A DNA stretch of 64,000 nt. It comes from Mactra quadrangularis. Its lineage: Eukaryota; Mollusca; Bivalvia; Venerida; Mactridae. The position numbers were made by a program, and so were the translations under genes. This document shows, piece by piece, positions 46,082-57,590 of the stretch. The notes beneath the pieces are model-generated. The model was not told the DNA's origin. It saw nothing but the letters and a program-made list of their open reading frames with translations, and did no database searches. The stretch lies in the NCBI GenBank assembly GCA_025267735.1, contig CM046309.1, forward strand, positions 56,922,319 to 56,986,318, in the 5' to 3' direction. The stretch's first letter is position 1; the number at the start of each line of letters is the position of its first letter.

Positions 46082-46165
46082 CACGTGACCTTTGCCAAAT
46101 TTCTATAAATAGTAACTCAAGGTTGAGTCTAAACATCCTCCAGTCGGTGTTGAACCTTGCTGCCG
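46082..46165 (+). promoter_or_regulatory. Core promoter and non-coding exon 1 of the Gly/Met-rich gene
   Basis: A palindromic E-box TCACGTGA (46,081-46,088) lies about 20 bp upstream of TATAAATA (46,104-46,111). Transcription would start about 30 bp later, near 46,135, at 'cctccagtcgg'. Exon 1 then runs to 46,165 and ends at a strong donor, GCCG|GTAAGT. A TATA box with a short non-coding first exon is common for highly expressed secreted-product genes. The start site is inferred from spacing. Confidence 0.7.
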
Positions 46166-46422
46166 GTAAGTCATTTTATATCATAACAATTATTTTATTA
46201 TTATTTTTACATTAAACTTGAAATTTTACAGAATTATGATGTTTGTTATACTCTATGTTTCCATTTTTGATCAAAATGATCTTATTTGCGATTTATTGTT
46301 AGATTTTATTCAACTGTTATCACTCGCAGCATTCATTAACCCATTGATTTAAATACTCAATATAGTATTTCTATTCTCATGATTAATTTAAATCAATGGA
46401 ATTAAATGTACTTAATCACAGA

Positions 46423-46754
46423 TTTCAACTTAAATATCATTTTTTCTAAAACTATCAAAATTGTATGGAAATATTTTTGGAAGCAGAAAAGTAGATTTCT
46501 GATAATGACATTGTTAGTGCAAATTGACATACAACTACACATGATGGTGTTTCTTGTAGTAAATATCTACCTCGTATGTCACGGTATAAAAATTTTAGTG
46601 CATTTTGTGTGAATTTTATTGTATATTTTTGCTACATATCAGTCAGTTTGTCTTAAAATAATAAGAATAAATTTTTTGAAACAATTACCGTCACTGAATG
46701 GTATTTTGAACTTATAGAAAAAATAAGCCAAATCTGTGAACTAGTACCTTTAAT
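46423..46754 (+). repeat. Dispersed repeat family I, copy 1 (intron 1 of the Gly/Met-rich gene)
   Basis: Runs from 'tcaacttaaatatcat' to 'ctgtgaactagtaccttt'. It is closely matched by the reverse complement of 50,531-50,830, with shared blocks such as 'gacatacaactac', 'ggtgtttcttgtagt' and 'ctgtgaactagtaccttt'. A diverged third copy is at about 55,390-55,625. Confidence 0.7.
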
Positions 46755-47009
46755 GTATGCACCACTGACAGTTGAATAAGATTTAACAATACTTTTAGTC
46801 ATTTTATAATAAAGTATTTGGTTTAAATGTTCATTATTCCTCGAACATCGAGTAAAGCAAATATGTTCTTCAGCGGTATACTGTCTACTATACAACGATG
46901 GGGGAGTTTGGTAGAAAGAATATTCTACGAAGAGCGCATGTCTGAATGGAATATAACCCATAGCACCTAAACCACCCATCGTTGTATAATGAACAGTATA
47001 GGCTAGCTA

Positions 47010-47272
47010 ACAGGGGTGGATCCAGGATTTTTTTCTAGGGGGGGGGGTCCAAGCTGTCGAACCACAACCACATCACTCACATTTTGCAAAATAATGTAAC
47101 ATAATAATGATAAAAAAACTACATAACCATTAAATTTATGTTAAGCACCGAGAAAAACTGCTTCATGCTACTTAAAAATGACTTACAGTAAAGAAAAACA
47201 CAAATGGACAGGCACATTTTGGAAATTCTAAAGGGGGGTCCGGACCCCCGCTAGATCCGCCTATGACTATGG
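47010..47272 (-). repeat. Dispersed repeat family E, copy 3
   Basis: Inverted relative to 17,640-17,875. It begins 'caggggtggatccagg', with a G run and 'ggggtccggacccccg' near the far end. Inside, 'catgctacttaaaaatgactta' matches the other copies in reverse. It lies in intron 1 of the Gly/Met-rich gene. Confidence 0.6.
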
Positions 47273-47530
47273 CATGCTTATATCATCGCATAATTTTAGT
47301 ATTCTCTGACCCAACTTAGTCCAGGAGACTCGTACGAATTTACGAATGATATTTTACGATTTGGCTGTTTCCCTTGGCTGGCTGCTTAAGAGGGGTTGGA
47401 CTGTATAAATGGAATACCAAATACCATTATCATTTAGCATTAAGTGTTAGAGTTTAGTTTCACGAGATGAAAAATTATTAAAATTAAATTCAGTTTTACT
47501 TTTAAGGTCTGAAAATGTTGCCGAATAAGG

Positions 47531-47890
47531 GACCTTAGTCAGTTATTTCCCCTTGTATACTCTTCAAATAGGTAGGTCCAATTAGTTGGATTACTCGGAT
47601 TAAACCCTTACTTCTCAATGTCAGTTTGCCAAAGTTAATCTTAGATAACTTTTTTGTAAACCATTCAATTTGTTTGAAATTAAAGATAAATATTTTCAGG
47701 GTAAAAAACTATCTAAATTTCACCACTTATGTTAATATCTTCATTAACAAGAAAGATATTAGATGAATTATTTTGTTATCCTTACATAGGACTTCAATGA
47801 TAAAATCCGAAGATTCCAACTGTAAGGACCTACTTACCGATTGAATTGCTTTAGATTTCATCAGGGAAAGATAACTGACTAAAGTCACTA
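47531..47890. mobile_element. MITE family H, copy 2
   Basis: Ends 'cttagtcagttatttcccc' and 'gataactgactaaag' are inverted. The interior matches 24,699-25,063 in reverse ('aggtccaattagttggatt', 'gccaaagttaatctta'). It lies in intron 1 of the Gly/Met-rich gene. Confidence 0.7.
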
Positions 47891-48049
47891 ATTGTTTATG
47901 AAAATCCTTAATGATTTCTATCTTATCGCCGGGTCAATTACCCATTTTACAATGGATTTATGAAACACATTAATGTTGTCTTTATTTTTGTATACAATGG
48001 TTTTAATCGCTTTTCTCACATAAGACATACCTTCTGTTTCAGGCACAAC

Positions 48050-50209
48050 ATGAAGTTTCATCTCCCAGTTATTGCCTGCATCTTCGTATGCCTGGCCGAC
48101 ATCGATGCCTCCCCATATGCCTCAGGTGGTAGCAGCTTTACAGGAAATGCCATTCCCTATATCGGTGGGATGATTGGTAATAATGCTAACATAGGAAGCA
48201 ACGGTGTTATGGGTAATGGAGGAATTATGGGCAATGGAATGGGAAATGGTGCAATGGGTGGCTATAATACTGGACAGAAAATGAAACCACCACCATGTAC
48301 AGGCAAATACTGTGGAAATTCTGGCAATGCTGGTATGGGAGGCGGCATAATGGGAGGTGGTGGTATGGGAATGGCTTATAGTTGGATGGGAATGGGCAAT
48401 GGTGGCATGGGAGGCGGTAGCTATAATAACGGTCAAAAGAAGAAGCCGCCAACAACAAAAAAGCCACCAAAACCATGTACAGGTAAATACTGTGGACATT
48501 CTGGCAGTGGTGGAATGGGAGCCGACAGTATGGGAGGTATCGGAATGGGAGGCGGCAGTATGGGAGGTATCGGAATGGGAGGAGGTAGTTTTGGAGGTGG
48601 TGGTATGGCAATGGGAACCAGCGGCATGAACAATGCTAATATTTGGATGGGAATGGGCAATGGTGGTATGGGAGGCGGTGGCTACAACCACGGTCAAAAA
48701 AAGAAACCACCAACAACCCCAAAACCAAAAAAACCATGTACAGGCAAATATTGTGGAAATTATGGCAGTGGTGGAATGGGAGGCGGCAGTATAGGAGGCA
48801 TGGGAATGGGAGGCGGCAGTATGGGAGGTGGTGGTACGGCAATGGGTAACAGCGGCATGAACAATGCAAATATTTGGATCGGAATGGGCAATGGTGGCAT
48901 GGGAGGCGGCGGCTACAATCACGGTCAAAAAAAGAAACCACCAACAATCCCAAAACTACCAAAACCATGTACAGGTAAATATTGTGGAAATTCTGGCAGT
49001 GGTGGAATGGGAGCCGGCAGTATGGGAGGCGGCGGTATGGGAGGCGGCAGTATGGGAGGTGGTGGTACGGCAATGGGTAACAGCGGCATGAACAATGCTA
49101 ATATTTGGATGGGAATGGGCAATGGTGGTATGGGAGGCGGTGGCTACAACCACGGTCAAAAAAAGAAACCACCAACAACCCCAAAACCAAAAAAACCATG
49201 TACAGGCAAATATTGTAGAAATTCTGGCAGTGGTGGAATGGGAGTCGGCAGTATGGGAGGCATCGGAATGGGAGGCGGTGGTATGGGAGGCGGCAGTATG
49301 GGAGGTGGTGGTATGGCAATGGGTAACAGCGGCATGAACAATGCTAATATTTGGATGGGAATGGGCAATGGTGGCATGGGAGGCGGTGGCTACAACCACG
49401 GTCAAAAAAAGAAACCACCAACAACCCCAAAACCAAAAAAAACATGTACAGGCAAATATTGTAGAAATTATGGCAGTGGTGGAATGGGAGGCGGCAGTAT
49501 AGGAGGCATCGGAATGGGAGGCGGCGGTATGGGAGGCGGCAGTATGGGAGGTGGTGGTATGGCAATGGGTAACAGCGGCATGAACAATGCTAATATTTGG
49601 ATGGGAATGGGCAATGGTGGCATGGGAGGCGGTGGCTACAACCACGGTCAAAAAAAGAAACCACCAACAACCCCAAAACCAAAAAAAACATGTACAGGTA
49701 AATATTGTGGAAATTCTGGCGGTAATGGAATGGGAGGCGGGAACATGGGAGGCATGGGAATGGGAGGCAGCGGTATGGGAGGCATGGGAATGGGAGGCGG
49801 CGGTATGGGAGGTGGTGGTATGGCAATGGGTAACAGCGGCATGAACAATGCTAATATTTGGATGGGAATGGGCAATGGTGGCATGGGAGGCGGTGGCTAC
49901 AACCACGGTCAAAAAAAGAAACCACCAACAACCCCAAAACCACCAAAACCGTGTACAGGCAAATATTGTGGAAGTTCTGGCGGTAATGGAATGAGCAGTG
50001 CTGGAATGGGAAGCGGCAGTATTTGGGGCATTGGAATGGGAAGCGGCAGTATTGGAATTAGTAACAGTGGCATGGGGAATGCATTTAATTGGATGGGAAT
50101 GGGCAATGGTGGCATTGGAATGGGTAATGGTGGAACTAGTATGGCAGGCGGTGGTTATGCCAACTACAAGCCTATACCTTATCCACATTGTAAAGGCAAA
50201 TACTGCTAA
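48050..50209 (+). CDS. Secreted Gly/Met-rich modular protein, candidate extracellular (ligament or shell) matrix protein
   Basis: A single coding exon (48,043-50,231, acceptor ttcag before it) encodes 719 residues. MKFHLPVIACIFVCLADIDA is a signal peptide. The start is the ATG seven bases after the acceptor; the frame open further upstream to 47,960 is intronic. The mature protein is made of modules of about 60-88 residues: a Lys/Pro linker (GQKKKPPTTPKPKKP), the motif CTGKYC, a Gly/Met/Ser run (GGMGGGSMGGIGMGGG), then MNNANIWMGMGNGGMGGGGYN. CTGKYC occurs eight times and the protein ends HCKGKYC, so all mature cysteines appear to sit in C-x4-C pairs. No transmembrane segment. I do not recognise the family. 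GGMGGG runs and high Met recall abductin, the elastic hinge-ligament protein of bivalves, but abductin is short and Phe-rich and lacks these Cys/Lys modules. Byssal or shell matrix roles are alternatives. Confidence 0.9.
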   Translation: MKFHLPVIACIFVCLADIDASPYASGGSSFTGNAIPYIGGMIGNNANIGSNGVMGNGGIMGNGMGNGAMGGYNTGQKMKPPPCTGKYCGNSGNAGMGGGIMGGGGMGMAYSWMGMGNGGMGGGSYNNGQKKKPPTTKKPPKPCTGKYCGHSGSGGMGADSMGGIGMGGGSMGGIGMGGGSFGGGGMAMGTSGMNNANIWMGMGNGGMGGGGYNHGQKKKPPTTPKPKKPCTGKYCGNYGSGGMGGGSIGGMGMGGGSMGGGGTAMGNSGMNNANIWIGMGNGGMGGGGYNHGQKKKPPTIPKLPKPCTGKYCGNSGSGGMGAGSMGGGGMGGGSMGGGGTAMGNSGMNNANIWMGMGNGGMGGGGYNHGQKKKPPTTPKPKKPCTGKYCRNSGSGGMGVGSMGGIGMGGGGMGGGSMGGGGMAMGNSGMNNANIWMGMGNGGMGGGGYNHGQKKKPPTTPKPKKTCTGKYCRNYGSGGMGGGSIGGIGMGGGGMGGGSMGGGGMAMGNSGMNNANIWMGMGNGGMGGGGYNHGQKKKPPTTPKPKKTCTGKYCGNSGGNGMGGGNMGGMGMGGSGMGGMGMGGGGMGGGGMAMGNSGMNNANIWMGMGNGGMGGGGYNHGQKKKPPTTPKPPKPCTGKYCGSSGGNGMSSAGMGSGSIWGIGMGSGSIGISNSGMGNAFNWMGMGNGGIGMGNGGTSMAGGGYANYKPIPYPHCKGKYC

Positions 50210-50530
50210 AATCAAAGACGTGTTTGGCAAGGTAACTACTATTATATATTTAATTTTTGTTCCAAAACCCTCTTACATAGATACGGGTGATTATTTTTAT
50301 CGAATTTGAGTACAGAAGTATTGCATAGAATATTTAAATAATGAGCTTAACGTAATTATGCGCCACTAAAAGTTTTACGGTAATTACTTGAAAGTTTAAT
50401 GAAAGTGCAAGAAACGTCTTCCGTTGTCGTGATGTTATGTGAGAGCAATATGCCAATAGTTGGACGCTAGTTCAGAGATAGATCCGCTAAGTATCATGGT
50501 ATTTTTATGATTTATGTCCAAAATGCTTAA

Positions 50531-50830
50531 AGGTACTAGTTCACAGATTTTTTCTGTAATTTCAAAATATCATTCAGTGTCTGTAATTGTGTCAAAACAT
50601 ACGTATAGGTTGCAAGAAATATACAATAAAAGTTACAAAAGTGCACTAAAATTGTCAATACCGTTACATACGGGGTAGATTGTGACTACAAGAAACACCA
50701 CCATTCGTAGTTGTATGTCAACTTGCACTAGAATTGTCATTATCAGAACACTACTTTCCTGCTTCCAAAATTAATTCCATACAATTTTGTTAGTTATAGA
50801 AAAAGTTGATATTTAAGTTGAAATATTTGA
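50531..50830 (-). repeat. Dispersed repeat family I, copy 2
   Basis: Reverse-orientation homologue of 46,423-46,754. Together the two copies bracket the coding exon of the Gly/Met-rich gene. Confidence 0.7.
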
Positions 50831-50844
50831 ATGAGTACCTTTGT

Positions 50845-50918
50845 TTGTTTGTTTGTTTGTGTTTTACGGCGCACCAACACAAAAAGGTCATATCGCGCCG
50901 ATTAGTGCCTTTAATTTG
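50845..50918 (-). repeat. SINE 3' tail fragment
   Basis: On the minus strand it reads 'ggcgcgatatgacctttttg', then 'gttggtgcgccgtaaaac' and (caaa)n. This is the conserved 3' domain and tail of a molluscan-type SINE; the tRNA head is not seen. Confidence 0.6.
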
Positions 50919-51194
50919 AGAGGAAAATGTTCCCCATTTGAAGACAAAACCTGTATCAAGATCATGTGATAGTCCTAACAGTGGAATGTATCAACAAATT
51001 TAGCTTTATACACATTAAAATTCTATTATATTCATGTTCTCTTGCTTTTTCAGCTTTCCAAGATGGCGGCACAATCTGGGAAGGCTAAAAACCAATTCAA
51101 CCGGAACTGTTTAAAACGGACTACGTTAAAACAAGCTTTTATTGTAACAATATAATGTATACTTATAATAAACGAACTGCATCCCAAAATATGT

Positions 51195-52320
51195 TGTTCT
51201 TCATGTTAAAAGCAGTGCTTTGTAGTGGAGAAACAAACTCCTCATGATAATGACGTCACTTGTTGCCATTTTCTTTCAGTAAGAGGACACAACCACTTCT
51301 CATTCGGAACACCTCGACCTTTCATGAATGAATAATCTCGGAAGGATTCGAGGGGGGTCTTCACTGGATTTTGTGATTTTAATACCTACGCGAGGCGAAG
51401 CACGTAACAGTTATACAAAATAGTTCTTGCAGTATACACAGATCTTTGTCTAAACATATTTCTTTGTTTTAAATTGAACTAAATATTGTTCATCGATGTC
51501 ATTGAAGTATGTGATTTCAAATACGGACTAAAGGCGAAACTTCAGTCATCGCCTTAACGAACGTGTATTTGTTTACTTCAATCCTGTTTTTTTCCAAAAT
51601 GGCGTCTAAATATGTCCGAGGTTATTCGTAGCGAATGACCGAGGAGTTCCGAATGAACCACTTCTTTGAGTAAGCTAAAGCAGTCATATACGGTATGAAT
51701 ATCCGCAGTGGTCACTCCCCTTTTTAATGAAAGAAAATTGCAACACGTGATGTGGGGTCATAGACATGTACTCATTGAATTTGCTGTGGATGCAAAGTTT
51801 CAAAATATAATGTACATCTTTTGGATGTATACTTTTTCTGAGTATGGAGTCCTGTCTGACAGGAATTTGGTAATGCATGTAAATACCAAATTGTGTTCAA
51901 GTTATGCAAATCATATTCTAGGTCTGCTAATCTTCTATGTACAGATAGAAGTGATAATGTGCTTTACTATAGATAAGCATAAAGATATTAAGGAAAAAGA
52001 AGTTTTGATTAATCACAAACTAAATTAATGAAAATAAACTTATTAAATTTATTTGACAGTTTTGAATAATTTCAGTATCAGAAGCATTGTATTTAATGTA
52101 GAAATCAAATTCAGTTTTTCTTCATTCCATTGTTAATATACCTTTCATATCACCAAAGCAATATTAAGCCTTGTAACTTGGATTAGTCGGCTAAGTTTTG
52201 GGACTCATAGATTTATAGCCCAGCAAGTCCTAGGACCAACACTGATGAGTTGGTAAAAAAATCACTGAATTAATACATGTCAGTAACTGGAATTTCATTT
52301 TTTTGCCTAAATACGTCGTT
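51195..52320. other. No gene seen; short repeat pieces
   Basis: AT-rich. It includes 'gtccgaggttattcgtagcgaat' at about 51,615-51,660, which recurs near 61,278-61,320 with 'gaggag.tccgaatg', a small dispersed repeat. ORFs at 51,684-52,028 overlap on both strands and lack domain features. Confidence 0.4.
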
Positions 52321-52742
52321 GAAATAATTAATTAATAATTAATTGTTTATGTAAATAATGGTAATTGTAATTAATTATTGTCCTTACTCAGGGTAATTAA
52401 CAATTAATTATAATTACTGAGGTTGAGAATAATGGTAATTATAATTAATTACTTTGCAAGTAATTGACCCCATCCCTGATTGGTATACCATGTACGCTTA
52501 TGGTTTCAGACAAGAATATTTTTGAAAATTTCCTATCCAAAAACCATTGACCCAGCAGTGTCGATATTGGTCCCATTGGCATAATTTGGACAAACTTCGT
52601 AGCCAACCTATAGTTTGGCAACGTTCCAAATACGATAGCTAAATGGGTTTTATGTGTTAACAAGAATATTTTGACTATGACATCACGAAGGCTACGGTTT
52701 GAAGAAGAAAACAGTTAAAAATATCATCGACTTAACGTTTTA

Positions 52743-52924
52743 AAGAGCTGTAAGTCTTTTAATTCTTGCCAGATTTCAACGATACCTAAAAAATGGACGA
52801 CGACTTGTCACTGTAGCATTATAAAACTTTTTGGAGTGTTGGCAAAAAGTATAAATCTGCAAATGCACAGCAAAAAAGTATTCTGCATAGCCTCTCGACG
52901 AGAATTTAAAGACTTACAGCTCTT
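52743..52924. mobile_element. MITE with AAGAGCTGTAAGTCTTTTAA ends
   Basis: The left end AAGAGCTGTAAGTCTTTTAA and the right end TTTAAAGACTTACAGCTCTT are inverted repeats of about 22 bp. 182 bp with no ORF. A half-end relic occurs near 44,590-44,610. Confidence 0.65.
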
Positions 52925-52929
52925 AAAAT

Positions 52930-55900
52930 CTGATATGAGTCGTGGAAGATTTTTTCTGGTTTCGTCAATTGGTATTTGAAATCATCCGGTTATGGAGGAG
53001 AACACTTAAGTCCGAATAATATGGTACAGTTTCAAAGTGTTTATTTCTTATGGAAACAAATTTAAATGTTCAGTATTAATCATCGCTATATAATCATCTA
53101 ATTTTTGGAAAACTTTTTTTTAATTTATAATGTGGATAAGACGAATGAATTTTAAGGTATCGCAAGAGTATTGGCGAATTATTTTTCTGTATACTGTCCA
53201 ACTGAATTTCGTGTCGATCACTTCCGGTTTTTAGTTACTTTCGTCCTTCTAAAATCATATAAAAGGGAGATAACATACCCTCATTTTTTTCGAACTAAAT
53301 TCGCACGTTCGGAACGCTTCTGGTTCCTATGCTTATCAATCGTTGCATTATGGGATGGTATGACTGTATGACTAAAACACGCAATGTAGCGAAATAAATC
53401 AGACATTGGCGAAATGGTGATTTAATAGTTTATTACATATATGGCCCTTACGACCACCAAACAACTTCACTTACATGTTATTGCATGACTTTTCCATCAA
53501 TAGACCGTGCCTATAATTATAATAGAAAATTTCCGAAATATTCATTCATCCCCATTTATGACAGTTTAACTCTTGTTTGTTAGATCAGAGCGCAAAATTA
53601 AAAAAAAACACCTTTGACTTGAAATTTAAAAACAATTCACAGCAAATAATTTAACACGATGTGCGAGGAACACGGAGCGCACGTGAATCACGTAGCGCAC
53701 GGGTGTGTTAGTGTCCTCGTTTGATTAAAAAGAAATACGAATTTACACCAGCGATAGAATCATACACGTGTGTATTCGTCTCGTCGCATATAAGAGGTAT
53801 GTCAGAATTTGTTTGATTTTTTTTTCAAATAACATTTTCTTTAGGTATTCTCTGTTTATTATTTTCATATTTTACGCCGTTTATGAGTATAATGTACCAT
53901 AATATATTCATTTATCATCATTGTCCGTGATATAATTCAAATTACATATTTAGTCTCTAACATATTTTGAATCATATATTTTAACGCTGACAAAAATGAC
54001 TAAAGTGTGCATTAATAAAAGAGTCTCTTCATTTAGAAGTGAAAAGTTTGTAAACTGATCAAGCAAACTACTTGTAATTTTACTACGATTGAAGCTTATT
54101 CATGTATCATTCATTGATTTTAGTGTTTGTTTTGAATCTTAAGAAATCAAGGTAATAAAAAATAGTAAATAATTCTAAATAACAAAGTATTTATCAATTT
54201 ATTGACTAGAATTGAATTCCATAACAATCTCCACGCAAAAAATACTTTGTGCAAAATTACGCAAATCATGCTATAACATACTTTAGGTAACTGGTGTAAA
54301 GGTAAAATTTTCACTAATCATAATTTTTTTATTACTTATTTTTAACATTTTTGTAAGTTTGACATCATATTTAATTCAAAAATCTTTTAAAGTTATCAAA
54401 TATATACGAAAAATGATAAAATACATAATTCAATTGTGGTGGTCCCATGGCCTTGGTTACTTTATCAATCAAGGAAAATAACTGCTGCCAAATTGTTTTA
54501 ATTTATGTTTAAGAGTTACTTCCCCTGGTCCTGTTCAATTCCTCAATTTATCAATCAGAGGTTCATGAATCTGTCAGTTATAAGTTGAATTGTCAGAAAA
54601 AAAAATTCATAGTGGCCTTAGCAAAAAAAATAGTCCGAATAATGTTCGATTCTTTTTTGAAATGTCCTATGGCTAAACGTCTACAAAAAAATAACATGAC
54701 TAAAATATATTTTTCATATAATCGAGTGTCTAAGGCTTTGGATTGAATGTTGCTTGTTGATTTTGCTCTTTAGATAACAGCACATAAAATTCTGGAGCTT
54801 TGAAAATTGCATCCGATAATTTAGTTCTGGCTACCAAAACTTTATAAGCCGTTTTATTAACATTTTGATTTTCATCAGATGCGGCATTGCCCGTTCATTA
54901 ACAGTACAAACACGGGTTCGCTGAAGACCTTAAGCTATCTATGTTTTTTTTTAATTATCCGAGTATACTATTCAACAACTGAAATGCTTGCATAACCGAA
55001 GAAAAAATAAATGCCATTCTTTTTCTTACTTACGAACGCCTTCATAAGTTACCGAGCTTTGTTAACACGAAGTAATTATACATGACATTTCTTAATTTGC
55101 TCATAAGATCTGAAACAACAAAAATTAAAAGTGTCTACTGCAAATGGTACGGTTTAAAATACCTAAGTTACGTAAAATATCTAACACGATCGTTGTCATC
55201 ATTCCGTCTGTTCGCTATCTTATCTACATAAAAAGCTATCATCCTCCTAAATTATGAAATATACAATACTGATAATTGTTTAGAAGATGAGTAAGATAAA
55301 ATAAGCCTGGTAATTAACGAATTACATGATACACGAATGCCTCCCCCCTGATTGCCTGCCTGCCTGTCTCCCGTTCCTTAATTGTTTTGTGACAAAAAAA
55401 ATCTCGATAATACTTCATAGCACATTGACCGAAATGTCACAAAAACGAACCAAAATTATCTATTCTGTCACTAACAGCTAGGGTAGATTTTATACATAAA
55501 ACCTCCATCTTTTATAATTGTTGGTCAATTTGTACTAAAATTGTCATTTTCATAGCACATCTTTACGGTTTCAAAATAATGCTATACAATTTTGAGAGAT
55601 TTAGAAAAGTTGATATTTGAGTTGACATTTTTGATCGAATGGCTTTGATAACAAAAAAGCGTATTGATAGATAATTAACTTTAGGAATTAAAATAGCTGA
55701 ACTAGAATTACCCTAAGCTCATAGACTTACAAGTAAATCTTTTTGACAAATGTACGACCAATTAGTCAAGGCAAAAGTTTCTATGGACTACCTATGTACG
55801 TAGTTCCGGATTTGAACGATTTAGCTGATTTTTAAACATAACCGCATAAAACTTTCAAAATTTCAAATAAATTACAAATAAATTATAAATACATTACATA

Positions 55901-57590
55901 GAAACGTGAAGTCTTGATTCGGTTATAAATTAGCAATTATTTGTTAACCTTTCTATCAAGATTAACGTCCCGTTGTAGATTTTACAAGCAAACTAATTTA
56001 CTTTTATATTTATGTCCATTTTCATAATAAATATCAAATTTCTTAGCCAACTAAAAGTTTGTTTATAGTCAATTGTAACCATTTCTTTGATCTTGGTTGC
56101 AACAGTATCTCAGAGCCCACTATCGTGTTTGCATATCTAAGTAAAATGGAAACAATTTAAAACTTTTGTTAGTTTACATATCGCAGCCCACCTTTTATAC
56201 AGTAATTATATATTTGCATACACTTAAAAAATGAACATTTGACTCATGCTCGAACTTTGCATTACAACCAAATGGTTCAATGTGCGAGTTTTGTCATTTT
56301 GAAGGAATGCGTGCATGCTCGGACATAGATTTTAGTTCGCGAGTTTCATGTAACAATTGTGAACCGCAGGCTAAGCTCAACAGTAAACTCTATGAAGCGG
56401 ACCTCTGAAACTTAATACTGTGATAATTTAGGGAAACCATGGCGATTTCTTTAAAAGTTTGCCGCGGACATCAGAAATGATTGTAAAGTTTTAATGCCCG
56501 TGGCGTTTTTCTTAAAAAAAAACTTACGATGAAAATCATCATAAGTCAAAAGCAAGAAACATACATAGTAAGCTCGTTGTTTGGCCACTCAATTCCGAAT
56601 ATTATTGAAATATATAGAATATTGTATACATTTCGAATACTATATTATAGTTATGTTTATTATCCTTCTGATTTTGAAAAGCAAAATTGATGAAATTGAC
56701 TTACGATAATTAATTTCGTAAGATTTTATGTGAAAAAGTGCACTGGTTAATGACTTGCAGGCAAGTAGTGCTCTTATACTTGTATATACATGGACATGTT
56801 AAGTTACTATTACCAAAGACGTTACCTACTGTTTTGCTAGTTAGCTACAATACAACTTTAAGATTTTTTTCCCAATGCAAATGACAAAGATTATTTACAT
56901 ATACATTGAGACCCGATCAACTTTCATTTTACTAGTTAAATTTTGAGATTCACATTGTCGAATGCTTTATTAAAATTTTTTCATTAGAAGTTCTATTTCT
57001 CACACATCATATTTCATGTAGTTCTGACTTTATTTCAACAGAATCTTCGCATTCAGTGAAATTTTTATTTACTACAAAATGCCTGTTAGAACTACCATCT
57101 TTCCTTATGGTTCCTAGGGTATATTTGCGTTGAAAATCGCCGAAGAGCTCCGAATGGAAGTTAGCTCCAAGTTTTAATCGTATAAAGAAAAGTATCTTAT
57201 TCTTATCGTGATTGGACAGGTAACAATTATATTAAAAGATGAAACACACCGCTATATTTACTATATCTTATTTTATTGTATCTCTAACCCCAGTCTAACA
57301 ATTGATTCAGTTTGCTGGTCTAATTGAATTGACGTCTATACGATAGCCAATGGAATATATATAAAAACTTGAAATTTTCTTATAAATGTATTTAAGAGAG
57401 ATTTTTTCTTATATCCACTGTGATGTATCGATAGGTATACACCCTTGTTTATTTATTTGTAGTTAGACTAGGTTTTGTACTGAGCCATTGATACGTTTTT
57501 ACCGCCTGTTTGCTTTGAGTATCTTTTTGATGGTTTAGGAAAAATGAAGAAAATATCTTTATAACTATTTTCTTTATAACTATTTGTCCT
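52930..57590. other. Gene-poor AT-rich region
   Basis: No exon or gene is supportable. A diverged family I repeat is present at about 55,390-55,625 (same orientation as 50,531-50,830). A CpG-bearing imperfect inverted segment lies at 53,655-53,720 ('gcgaggaacac...gtgtcctcg'). Everything else looks like unique or decayed AT-rich sequence. Confidence 0.4.

Larger units (their letters stand above)
50210..51190 (+). other. 3' UTR of the Gly/Met-rich gene, split by an intron
   Basis: The coding exon continues 22 nt past TAA to a donor, GGCAAG|GTAACT, at 50,232. A matching acceptor, ttttttcag, precedes 51,054, and AATAAA lies at 51,167-51,172, so the last exon is about 51,054-51,190. An intron this close to the stop codon (under 50 nt) would not be expected to trigger nonsense-mediated decay. 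The intron holds an inverted repeat copy (50,531-50,830) and a SINE tail. Confidence 0.65.

Noticed and set aside
47960..48049. Upstream in-frame ATG extending the Gly/Met-rich protein by 30 residues
   Set aside because: A good acceptor (ttcag before 48,043) lies between, exon 1 with a TATA promoter exists upstream, and the ATG at 48,050 begins a proper signal peptide.
48956..50230. 424-residue open frame on the minus strand across the Gly/Met-rich gene, and many smaller frames on both strands at 48,100-50,300
   Set aside because: They are shadows of the GC-rich repeated coding exon (His/Thr/Ser or Trp/Glu repeats), lack a signal or splice context, and the plus-strand frame has a signal peptide, promoter and poly(A) site.
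52445..52663. 72-residue minus-strand ORF
   Set aside because: No splice signals, domain or homologous context; flanked by repeat DNA and probably a chance frame in a decayed repeat.
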